Under the pieces are notes generated by a model. That model was not told where the DNA came from, made no database searches, and saw only the letters and a list, made by a program, of their open reading frames with translations. Both the position numbers and the translations under genes were made by a program. From Mallotus nudiflorus (Eukaryota; Streptophyta; Magnoliopsida; Malpighiales; Euphorbiaceae), in assembly GCA_947683625.1 (NCBI GenBank), contig CANTUR010000114.1:992001-1056000 (forward strand): a stretch of DNA of 64,000 nucleotides, in the 5' to 3' direction. Of the stretch, positions 35,760 through 45,167 are shown piece after piece (within the stretch, counting starts at the first letter, position 1; each line of letters opens with the position of its first letter).

Positions 35760-36910
35760 CATTTGTACCTCTAAGGTTATCATAAGATTAAATAAAGATT
35801 CTCACGCAAAGTGATCCTAGAAATGAACAAGCAACATGTTAGATATTAGATTACAAATAATGTCTTAAGAAAATTAAATATAAAAGGTTTAAATTTTTTT
35901 TATTAACTAATATATGAGTCATTTAAATGTAAGAATAATTATATCATTTAAAATTCTAAAAGTGAAATACAGAGTGAATTGTTGTTAAAAAAAATATAGA
36001 GTGCATATTTATAAGTAGATGGAGTGTAAAAATCTCCACCCATACATGATGTGTTTCTAACACATGCACTATTCACAAACACACATTTGTAAAAGTTTTA
36101 CATTCTTTCACATTATCCAATTGAAAAATATGATGTAAACTGCTAGCCATAATGTTGTCCCCAACATAGTTAAGGATGTGTTATTCCTTTATTATTATTT
36201 TTTCATTTGCCCTTCTAAGGTTATCATAGGATTAAATACAGATTCTCACGCAAAGTGATCCTACAGAAATGCGACATGTTAGATATTAGATTACAAATAA
36301 TGTATTAAGAAAATTAAATATAAAAAGTTTAAATTTTTTTATTAACTAATATATGAGTCATTTAAATATAAGAATAATTATATCATTTAAAATACTAGAA
36401 GTGAAATATAGAGTGCATTGTTGTTAAAAAAATATATATATAGAGTGCATTTATAAGTAAATGGAGTGTAAAAATCTCCGCCATGTGTTCACAAACACAC
36501 ATTTGTAAAAGTTTTACGTTCTTTCACTTTAACCAATTGAAAAATATGATGTAAACTGCTAGCTATAATGTTGTCCCGAACATAGTTAAGGATTAATAAT
36601 GTCTTATTCCTTTATTATTATTTTTTTTTTTCATTTGTACCTCTAAGGTTATCATAATAAGATTAAATATAGATTCTCACGCAAAGTGAACCTACAAAAA
36701 TGAACAAGCCACATGTTAGATATTAGAATACAAATAATGTATTAAGAAAATTAAATATAAAAAGTTTAAATTTTTTTATTGACTAACATATGAGTCGTTT
36801 AAATGTAAGAATAATTATATGATTTAAAATACTAAAAGTGAAATACAGAATGCATTGATGCTCAAAAAATAAATATAGAGTGCATTTATTAGTAGATGGA
36901 GTGTAAGAAT
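35760..36910. repeat. Three-copy tandem repeat, unit about 430-444 bp
   Basis: Copies start with CATTTGTACCTCTAAGG or a close variant at 35760, 36204 and 36632, giving periods of 444 and 428 bp. Each has ATTCTCACGCAAAGTG, ACATGTTAGATATTAGA, TATGAGTC and GAGTGTAA blocks. The third copy is cut at about 36910. Nothing coding was seen. It lies between the VSR fragment and the UGT upstream region. Confidence 0.92.
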
Positions 36911-36931
36911 TTCCAACCATAAAAATTTATT

Positions 36932-37240
36932 AAACTATTTAAGAAGAAACTATCGTGCAAGTCATTATGTATCATTTTAATCATTATGATATTTTACTAT
37001 AAGATTGTTCAATTAATAATTGTTCTTATCATTAAAATAATACCAACTTGATTCTTTTTTTTTTTAACAGGGTTTCATTTAAAAAAAAAAAAAAAACTAA
37101 CCCCAACAAAGAAAATTCATATTCCAAAAAGATATATTAATTTATCAAATCATAGTTCCAAATCCCAAAAATTATAAATTTATATTTCTTTTATTAAAAT
37201 TTAACTAAAATTAGCTAGTAGAGGAGTATTTCAGTGACAA
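36932..37240. repeat. UGT upstream block, duplicated at 26521-26840
   Basis: This noncoding block lies 0.7 kb upstream of the intact UGT and is colinear with 26521-26840. Confidence 0.75.
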
Positions 37241-37952
37241 TTTTTTTAAGGGTATTATAAATTGTAAAATTCAATTTGTATAATTATTTTCATATAATTT
37301 AAAAGGGATGCAATCTTTCCGGTAAAGAGTAGTCAAACGATAATTATTCTCCAAGTGCATTCTAAGGAGCAGTGTTCAAATTCTATCACTATCAATTTAA
37401 AAGAAGAGAAATGTTCTTCTTGTATAGTCCATCCATATTTAGATTATATAATCTTCTACTAAAAAAAGGATGGTGTTGTGATGTATGGATCAAATCATAC
37501 CACCATTAATTTTTTAAAAAAAGTTGTTCTATATTATATAGTCAATCGATGTCTAAATTACATGACCTCTCTATTAACAAAAAAAAATCACTACTTTATT
37601 GTGTGGTCCATATAAGTAATCTTGCATTTTTATTAATAAAAAAATTAACTAGAACTCCGAGATTTTTTTTTTTAAAGAAGAATGATTTGTATAACAGTTT
37701 GTGATATCACGAACTTTTATACGATAATTTTTTTAAAAAAATTTCATTTCTGTCACCATATGCAGGGAGATTTTATCAATGTCTAGAAGAATGAGTGTAT
37801 TTGACATTTTCTAGGGTCGCAACATCAATGTTTCTATCACGGCCCTTTTTTTTAAATATCATTTAGCTGCACTGGCGCTGTATTTATTAGCAACTAGCCA
37901 TCTACTCCATTTCTTCATAGCAACCAAGATACTAAAAGAGGAGAACAGAAAA
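37241..37952 (+). promoter_or_regulatory. Upstream region of the intact UGT gene
   Basis: AT-rich DNA without ORFs. TATTTATT at 37881-37888 is a weak TATA-like element about 65 bases before the ATG. The stretch from about 37860 to 37952 is shared with the deletion copy (40796-40889): GCTGTATTT, CATCTA, TAGCAACCAAGA and GAGAA pieces. The promoter was therefore duplicated with the gene. Confidence 0.5.
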
Positions 37953-39395
37953 ATGGTAACATCAAGTTCTCTTCTTCATGTTGTTCTTATTTCTTTCCCT
38001 TCTCAAGGCAATGTCAATCCTTTACTTAGGCTTGGCAAACGTCTTGCTTCAAAGGGTCTGCTTGTCACTTTTGCTGCACCCGAAATCATTGGAAAACAAA
38101 TGAGAAATACAAGCAACATCACTACTCATGAATCTATACCTGTTGGTGATGGCTTTATCCGATTCGAGTTCTTTGAAGAAAGATTGGAAGAAGATAATCC
38201 TAGACGCAACGATGTTGATCAGTATATAGCTCAGCTTGAGCTTGTTGGCAAACAAGTGGTTCCTGAAATGGTTAAGAGATACTCCGAAGAAGGCAGGCCA
38301 GTTTCTTGCTTAATCAACAGCCCTAATTTACCTTGGGTTTCAGATGTAGCTGAAGATCTTGGTCTTCCTTCAGCAGTGCTTTGGGTTCAATCTTGTGCTA
38401 GTTTCTCAGCTTATTATCATTATTATCATAATCTTGTCCCTTTTCCTAGTGAAGAAAATCCTGAAATAGATGTTGAATTCCCTTTTATGCCAGTTCTAAA
38501 ATATGATGAAGTCCCTAGTTTCTTGCACCCTACTACTCCTTACCCCTTCTTGGCGAGAAACTTTTTAGGTCAGTTCAAGAGACTTGAAAAACCTTTCTGT
38601 ATTCTAATGGAAACATTTCAAGAATTAGAGCATGATCTAATAGAGTACATGTCCAAGCTTTGTCCTATAAAACCTGTTGGCCCTTTGTATAGAGATAATA
38701 AAGCTCTTAACTCTGAGGTCAAAGGTGATTTCATGAAAGCTGATGATTGCATTGAATGGTTAGACACTAAGCCACCATCATCTGTTGTTTACATTTCATT
38801 TGGTAGTGTTGTGATTTTAAACAAAGAACAATGCGATGAAATTGCATATGGGCTATTGAATTCTAAGGTTAATTTCTTGTGGGTATTGAGACCACCTTCT
38901 AAAGGCTTGAGTCTTGAACATGAGAAAACGGTGGTTTTGCCTGATGGATTCTTGGAAACAGTAGGTGATATGGGCAAAGTAGTGCAATGGAGTCCACAAG
39001 AGAAAGTGTTAGCTCATCCATCAATTGCTTGCTTCGTTTCACATTGTGGGTGGAACTCAACAATGGAAGCACTCTCCTCCGGCGTGCCGGTGGTTTGTTT
39101 CCCTCAGTGGGGTGATCAAGTGACAGATGCGAAGTACTTAGCTGATGTGTTTAAGGTTGGTGTCAGACTGTGCCGTGGCATGGCTGAAAACAAGCTGGTT
39201 ACACGAAATGAGGTGGAGAAATGCCTGCTTGAGGCCACCCAAGGGCCGAAGGCGGAGGAGATGAAGAAGAATGCCTTGAAATGGAAGGAAGCCGCGGAGG
39301 CTGCGGTGGCTGACCGAGGTTCTTCCGACAAGAATATAGAAGCTTTTGTGGATGAGATTAAGAGGATGAGAAGTGTAAGGTCAGTACATTGCTAG
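37953..39395 (+). CDS. UGT84-type UDP-glycosyltransferase, intact, catalytic His replaced by Asn20
   Basis: A single-exon 480-residue GT1 enzyme, the usual length for this family. The N-terminal acceptor domain starts LLHVVLISFPSQGNVNP, then LLRLGKRLASKG. The C-terminal donor domain has the 44-residue plant PSPG box at residues 346-389, from WSPQEKVLAHPS to PQWGDQ. Its last Gln is usual for UDP-glucose users. VGDGFIRFEFFE, WVQSCASFSAYYHYYH and PIKPVGPL place it with UGT84 enzymes, which form glucose esters of hydroxycinnamic, gallic or limonoid acids in the cytosol. In relatives the motif is GHVNP with the catalytic His; here codon 38010-38012 is AAT (Asn20). The region of the partner Asp reads INSPNLPW. 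The start is the first ATG, with the usual UGT84 N-terminus. A 3' UTR of about 130 bases matches that of the deletion copy. Transcription and activity are unknown. Confidence 0.95.
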   Translation: MVTSSSLLHVVLISFPSQGNVNPLLRLGKRLASKGLLVTFAAPEIIGKQMRNTSNITTHESIPVGDGFIRFEFFEERLEEDNPRRNDVDQYIAQLELVGKQVVPEMVKRYSEEGRPVSCLINSPNLPWVSDVAEDLGLPSAVLWVQSCASFSAYYHYYHNLVPFPSEENPEIDVEFPFMPVLKYDEVPSFLHPTTPYPFLARNFLGQFKRLEKPFCILMETFQELEHDLIEYMSKLCPIKPVGPLYRDNKALNSEVKGDFMKADDCIEWLDTKPPSSVVYISFGSVVILNKEQCDEIAYGLLNSKVNFLWVLRPPSKGLSLEHEKTVVLPDGFLETVGDMGKVVQWSPQEKVLAHPSIACFVSHCGWNSTMEALSSGVPVVCFPQWGDQVTDAKYLADVFKVGVRLCRGMAENKLVTRNEVEKCLLEATQGPKAEEMKKNALKWKEAAEAAVADRGSSDKNIEAFVDEIKRMRSVRSVHC

Positions 39396-39535
39396 GCAAT
39401 AGTTTGGCCTCAGGAGATTAAATGTGCACTTAGATTTGCCCATGCTACCATTAATAATGAATGAACTTTTATGTATGGATGCTTCTTGTTTTATAGCATA
39501 AGTTACTCTTATGATCAAACAATTAAATGAACATA
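39396..39535 (+). other. 3' UTR of the intact UGT gene
   Basis: After TAG the region contains CATGCTACCATTAATA and AATGAATGAAC pieces that recur in the deletion copy (41017-41110), showing that the repeat unit includes the 3' UTR. A near-canonical polyadenylation signal is AATGAA at 39457-39462. Confidence 0.6.
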
Positions 39536-39537
39536 TC

Positions 39538-39825
39538 TAGGATGAGGTGAACCCCTTATTGGCTTCTGCCCATATTTTCTCCATGAATAATCATCAGAAG
39601 GGATATCAGCAAGCTTGTTACTGATAGCGGGCACCTTGATTGCCCTCTTCACTCTATGTTTCCTACCATAATAAAGAACAACAATCAACGATTGTTAACT
39701 GTAGCATTAGTAATAAACACCACAAAAGAGAAAAAGAGAACTCCAACCTCTTCTTCGAGCAATGGCATCTACCACTGCTCCCACATTTCGCACTTCCTCC
39801 GATAACCAATGAGATTTTCTCTAGA
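39538..39825 (-). pseudogene. WRKY: WRKY group IId transcription factor fragment, two exon parts
   Basis: On the minus strand the first part (39825-39748) reads GGSAKCGSSGRCHCSKK up to a GT donor. An intron of 85 bases ends TATGGTAG at 39663. The second part (39662-39538) reads KHRVKRAIKVPAISNKLADIP, then SDDYSWRKYGQKPIRGSPHPR. The basic HRVKR block before SWRKYGQKPIKGSP is typical of WRKY group IId factors (WRKY7/11/15/17 type), which bind W-box DNA. It breaks off where the conserved intron before GYYKC would start, so the zinc-finger half is missing. The N-terminal part of the protein is also absent. It abuts the UGT 3' UTR tail to tail. Confidence 0.9.
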
Positions 39826-40795
39826 AACATTGTAAGGGAAAAGCAGCAAATCTCCAAATGCTATACTTCAATTGCCCAATCATCAAAAAGCTTCATTTAA
39901 TCATCATCACTGTCAACATTAAAACAAAATTAATGAATGGCACAATCTAAAACCTAAAATGAATGGCACACTAGAATTCAAGAACAGAGCTGAAAAAAAT
40001 ATAGGGCGTAACAATTACAAATACTGATTGCAATTTTTCTTTTTTATATATATATATATATATTTGCATGAAAATTGGAAAAGCCCGACCTATGATGCTT
40101 TGCTTCAGCACAGATGGTGTATTTTAAACCTAGCACCAAGAACCAAACTTTAATCTAGAGAAACAAAACAAAAAAATAAAATCTTCTAAGAACAAAACTT
40201 CAGTTCTTTATTATCTATCAAATACAGCACCAAGAACCAAACTTGGCAGATAAGTTCTTAGTTAGAGATTGAGAATTGAGAAAAGAAAAAAAAGAAAAAA
40301 AAAGAAGTGAGAGAGACAGGGAAGCAGAGAGTGCAATGAAGACCCGCAACCCTTCAGTTTTTTTCTTTTTTTTTCAAAGACTTCATTTTTTTTTCACGGT
40401 TATCAACAGAGGTCTAAGATGGAGAAAGGGGTGGGGAAACGCTGAAAAGGGTGGGAAAAATGAAAGGTGGACTTGTTTTTTTTTTTTTTTTTTGGAATTA
40501 AAAGACTTACTGTCGGACTGGATGAGGCCCATGAAAGGTCGACTTTGTGCAACCTTTCGTCTCTCTCTTTTTTTTTCCCCTTTTTTTCAGTTACCAATTG
40601 AGAGAAAAAGAGAGCGTGGAGCGTGAAGAGTTAAGAATGTTGTGCGTAAAAATTGCTGAAAGCATAGAGTAACCGGTGTCAAAACTTGTTTAAACTCTTC
40701 TCTCTTCTTATGATGACATAGCAAAATTCATGTAGTTAACTATTGTAGATAGAAATAGATAGATTAACTAAAACTATGAGATTTTTTTTTTTTTT
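39826..40795. other. Unassigned stretch between the UGT copies
   Basis: It contains a TA repeat (40046-40063), an AGCACCAAGAACCAAACTT repeat at about 40131 and 40226, and purine/T-run-rich DNA at 40270-40620. No conserved protein was recognised. Confidence 0.5.
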
Positions 40796-41110
40796 AAATT
40801 TCATTTTAGCCCCATTGGCTCTGTATTTGTTCCCCCACCCATCTATCTCTTGTAGCAACCAAGAAACTGAAAGAGCAGAGAAAATAAAAATGGTAACATC
40901 GGGTTCTCTTCTTCATGTCCTTATTTCTTTCCATGGTCAAGGCCATGACAATCCCTTACATTTGCACATGCAATCAATAATTAGACCTTAAGGAGATCAA
41001 ATGTGCCATGTACATTTGCACATGCTACCATTAATATTCAATGAATTTGTATGGACTAGATGCTTCTTGATATATCGTAAGTTGCTCTTATAATCAAACA
41101 ATTAACAGAA
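40796..41110 (+). pseudogene. UGT deletion copy: promoter and start joined to the 3' UTR
   Basis: The region 40796-40957 matches the promoter end and first codons of the intact UGT. ATG at 40890 is followed by MVTSGSLLHVLISFHGQGHDNP, written here as LLHVLISF and GQGHDNP. From about 40967 to 41110 it matches the sequence after the UGT stop codon. Some 1.35 kb of coding sequence is missing. The catalytic His codon is kept, although the next Val is Asp. At the junction a short ACATTTGCACATGC word occurs twice (about 40961 and 41010), which may mark a repair event. It encodes only about 30 residues and is not a functional enzyme. Confidence 0.88.
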
Positions 41111-42890
41111 GGTTCTAGAGTTCAAGTAAAAAAGTTCAATAAATTTTAATTTAATAGCACTAAAATTTCTGAAATTTAAATTAGTATAAATTTTAAATTA
41201 TGTTATTATTGATATGTAAAATTAATTTTTTATTTTATTTAAAAGAAGAGATTTATCTTTTACTGTACAATCTATCAATATTTAAATTGTTTGATTTGCC
41301 ATTAATAAAATAATTCAATTAAAAGAACTATTTTGGGCAATAATAATTGTATTTTTTTTTGAATGATTGTGATATATTCTCTCCGCTTTATATCTAACAT
41401 TTTATAGAACATTTGAAATTTTATTTAATTATCGCTTTTATACAATTAATAAAATTTAAATCATTTATTTTTGTCAAATTTTTCCTTATTTTTATTAATC
41501 CAAAGTTATTAATGCTTATCGATCAATAAATTTTTAATCTTTAAAAAATTAAGGGTATTTTCATTTTACAACTCATTTTTCTCTTAAATTTTAGATTAAT
41601 TAATTATTTTTTAATTCAAGTTAAACTCCCTGCAACGTCAGATATAAAGGAATTAAGGGAGTATAGATTTTCATTTAATGAGTATCAAGCTCAATAATTG
41701 TCTAATAAATTACTCAACAAATCATAGAATTAATTTTCTCCTCTTCCTTTTGAACAAAGAATTAATTTTCTCCTTTGAGATATAAATAAGACATGCTTCA
41801 ATAGAGTGTGTGTGTGTGTTTTTTTTTTTGGCCTCAATAGTGTGTTAAATACATGAATTTGATATGAAAAAGATTTTGTGGCTTTTAAAGATTCAAAAAG
41901 CTTTGCGTGCACTCTTGTGTTCTAGCTAAGCTTGGGATGCATCATTCTTGGGGGGGGGGGGGGGGGGGGGGGGGGGTGGGTGTTGGAAAGATTGCTTTGC
42001 TGTCTTTTCATTTTTGTCTTCATCATGGAACCATGCCATAATTAAGTAGACAAGAGGAAGCCAATTTCTTTCTTTTTTTTTTTTTTTTTGGTTTGTAATT
42101 ATCAATACTATGAGGACAAATTTCTTCTTTAAAAAAAATACATCATTAATTATAAAAAGTCTAATTTTTGTCAAATATGTACTTAAAATAAGTGAAATAA
42201 AATTTGAAACCCGTTTAACTTTTTTATTTCAGCTGTAACTACTAATTCAAGTGTCAGTTTTTTTTTTTAATAGATCGGTATTAGAAAAATATATTAACTT
42301 TAACCATTATTTATTAATTCAAATGGTAAGAATTTCAAAGTCTCATAAATAAAATATTGAATTTGAATTTAATGTAAGGATAATAATTTTTTTAGTTCTA
42401 TAAGTTAAGTGGTTTTGACAAATTAATTTTGAAAGAAAATTCGTTTACTATCTAATTCGTTTACTATCTAGTTCTTAAGATAAGGGTTTTATTTTTTTCT
42501 TCCAATATTATTCTTGTTTATAAGTTAAAATTACTAAAATAAGATTAAAGTATATAATTACTATCAATTATATTACTTAAGACATAAAATTATTCATAAT
42601 TATATTACTAAAAATAAATTAAATATTATTATTATTATTTAAGTTAAATAAAATAAATATTATTGTACATAAATGGGGGTATTTATGTTTTTTAAATATA
42701 ACTCATTCAAATAACCCTTATCTCACCTCATTTCTTCCCAAACAACAGTTAAATAATATATCTTCACCTCTCTTACCTTACCCTCCCTTAATGAACCATG
42801 GCCTCACCCCATCCAAATAGAGTGTAAGAGAAAAAAATTCAAGAAATAAAAAAAAGTGCAAAACCCCATTTTCCTATTAGCCAACCTATT
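41111..42890. other. AT-rich intergenic DNA
   Basis: No coding signal. It contains a G27 homopolymer at 41950-41976 and T-runs at 41819-41830 and 42068-42090. Confidence 0.6.
41950..41976 (+). repeat. G27 homopolymer
   Basis: Twenty-seven G in a row followed by TGGGTG. It is by far the longest G/C run in the window and stands in strongly AT-rich surroundings. Confidence 0.97.
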
Positions 42891-43024
42891 TTCTTGATTG
42901 CTGAAAGATTAACACCAAGAATTCTTTTTTTGTTTTTCCTCTGGGTGTCTTCCGAAGAAAAAAAAAGTGCCATTTTCATCTTAGTGTTTTTCTTAGTAGT
43001 TTTAGCTGCTATTTTGCATGAAGG

Positions 43025-43466
43025 ATGGTACAGTCGTTGCCAAAGATTGAAAGTACAGTTTATTATGATTCATCTGTTGAAAAGAAGCAATTGCAAAATA
43101 ATAACAATGATCAAGAATTCAATGTGGAAAAGGTATGCTTCAAATCTTTAATTTTATTCTTTTCTTGGGTTTGGTTTTCTTGATTTTTAGGTTTATGTTA
43201 TTCTAAATTGTTGAATGTTGATGGGTTGATCTAGATGATTCAAGATGAATTTAAGGTATTTGTCAACATGTCTAATGGGAAGTACCTATGGAGAAATCTT
43301 TAAGAAGATGAGAAAATAAAAGAAAGTGAAGAAGAACTGCTAGAATTGGGGCAATGGTTCTTTCATTTCGTTTCTTTTTCTTACTGTAGAAAATGGAGTG
43401 GATAATACTGAACCTATGGAAGAAGAAGATGATGATGATGATGAAGAAGAAGAACATGTGGATTAG
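43025..43466 (+). CDS. Candidate three-exon small gene of unknown function
   Basis: Exon 1 may run 43025-43132: ATG, 36 codons (MVQSLPKIESTVYYDSSVEK, then a Gln/Asn-rich part) and a GTATGC donor. A second exon may start at 43235 after GATCTAG (MIQDEFK), and a last one at 43390 after a pyrimidine-rich ACTGTAG acceptor: NGVDNTEPMEEE, a run of five Asp, EEEE, HVD, stop at 43464-43466. The donor of exon 2 could be GTATTT at 43256. The splice signals and the acidic tail look gene-like, but I know no family with this sequence. Element G is inserted 18 bases after the stop codon. It could also be a gene fragment. Confidence 0.35.
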
Positions 43467-43483
43467 GTGTGTTTACGTGGTAG

Positions 43484-44931
43484 TGTTGAGTATAATTTTA
43501 TACAAGTTCTAGAGTTGAATTTTAATGAATTTTGAATAAAGAGTTAGTAATAACTGGAAAACATTTAGGTTTAATTAGGCATTTGTTTAAGTTGGACCTT
43601 CATTCTAATTTTCTATTGTTTTTAGTATATTTAGGAGTTTTTAATTGATATTAATAAAAGTTTCCCCCTTTTGTAGGAAAGATTGAAAAGAAAGCCTAAA
43701 ATAGTCAAGGAATGTTGAACATAACCATAACATGGGCGTGCTTGTGCCCATGCCACGTTCTGAAAGAATAATCAAGGCAACATGGCTTAAGCATAGCCAT
43801 ACTAGAAATAGTGCCCTTTTGTGCAAATTGAAGAATCTACAAAGGGCCACATGGCTTAAGCATGACCATGCTTGAAACCATGACCGCTTCTATCCAAGTG
43901 AAGAAAATGTGAAAACTCAGCATGGCTTAAGCACGATTATACTTGAAGCCATGCCATAAAAGTAAGGACATGACATGACCATGCTTAAGCTGTGCTTAAG
44001 CCATGTCAAGCAGAAAAAATATTCTTTTTTGGAGGAAACTCTGAAATTCAAGTCAAATTAGGTTTCCATTGAATTTGCAATATAAAAAAGGGATAAAAAG
44101 GTGTTTTTATTCATTCCTTATCATTGAGAATCATTCTTATTTAGAGAAACACTTTTGAGGACACATTGAAAGGAGATTGAAGGAGTTATGCAAGATTCAA
44201 GAACCAAAATCATTAGTTCTTTTTCATCTTTAATTCTATTTATTTTGTTTGTGTTCATCGTTGCAATTATCCGTAGCTAATTCTCTTTAGGCTTTGGATT
44301 TGCATAACTTGTCTATTACTTATTTGGATTTTTATTTCCTTTCAAGGAATTAACTTTTAGTCAATTTTACAAGTTGTGCTTAATGTCTTGTATTTGATTT
44401 TAGGCCTGATTGAATGCATATTTTTTGGTAGATTAGAGATAACAAAAGTTGCATGATCTATTAGCTTATAGACTTGTAAAATTTAGGAACCTTGATCACA
44501 AAAGTAGACAAATCCTTCAAAGAATAATAAATCACCAAGGAACTTAATGAACCCTAGTTAATTGATATGACCATGAAAATAGACTATAATTAACTTTGGT
44601 ATTCTTAGATGAACTCAAAAGAGACTCTAAGTAATTTGAGTGTTTATCTTTGACTAAGTCAATGAATTGAATTGTGAAAAGATCCTATAAACCAAGTAAT
44701 AACTAGTGAAACAAATTTGGACTTTAACTTTTTAACTATTGAATTTTATTATTCCAACTTTAAGTTTTCTTTTCTTGTTAATTGATTTATTAATATAATT
44801 ATTGTATTTTGTTAGATTATGGAAGTAAAATTAGGGCTAGTACTTGGTATCAATCTCATTGTGGGAACGATGCTCATATTCATCACTTTATTACTTATTG
44901 CGAACCGTGCACTTATGGAATTTGTCCAACA
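43484..44931 (+). repeat. 5' LTR of element G
   Basis: It starts TGTTGAGTAT and ends GTCCAACA before the primer site. A TATA box (TATAAAAAAG) lies at 44081-44090. From 43720 to 44020 there are repeated, partly palindromic CATGGCTTAAGCATG and CCATGCTTGAA words. Confidence 0.88.
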
Positions 44932-44935
44932 AGTT

Positions 44936-44955
44936 TTTGGCACCATTGCCAGGAA
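44936..44955 (+). other. Primer binding site of element G
   Basis: TTTGGCACCATTGCCAGG follows the 5' LTR by a few bases. It resembles the tRNA-Asp type site of Athila elements with two C-to-T-class changes on one or the other strand. Confidence 0.8.
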
Positions 44956-45167
44956 GATCAGCAATACCAATATTAGTGCACTTTTTATTTCCATTAGACT
45001 AACATTTTATTTTTATTTTATTTAATTTTCTTTACTATTTCTTTTTAGGTACTTGAATCTTATTTATGCAGACAATATCAAAATGTCTTGAACTAGAGAA
45101 AGTAAATCCAGAAATCAAAAATACTTGTAAAAAGAATCAGAAGGAGAAAAGATAAAAAGACAAAAAA

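Noticed and set aside
38049..39331. Minus-strand ORFs inside the UGT gene
   Set aside because: They are shadows of the UGT coding sequence with no similarity of their own.
34739..41110. A Helitron carrying the UGT called as a feature
   Set aside because: No TC start, CTRR end with hairpin or RepHel coding region could be found, so it is kept only as a hypothesis.
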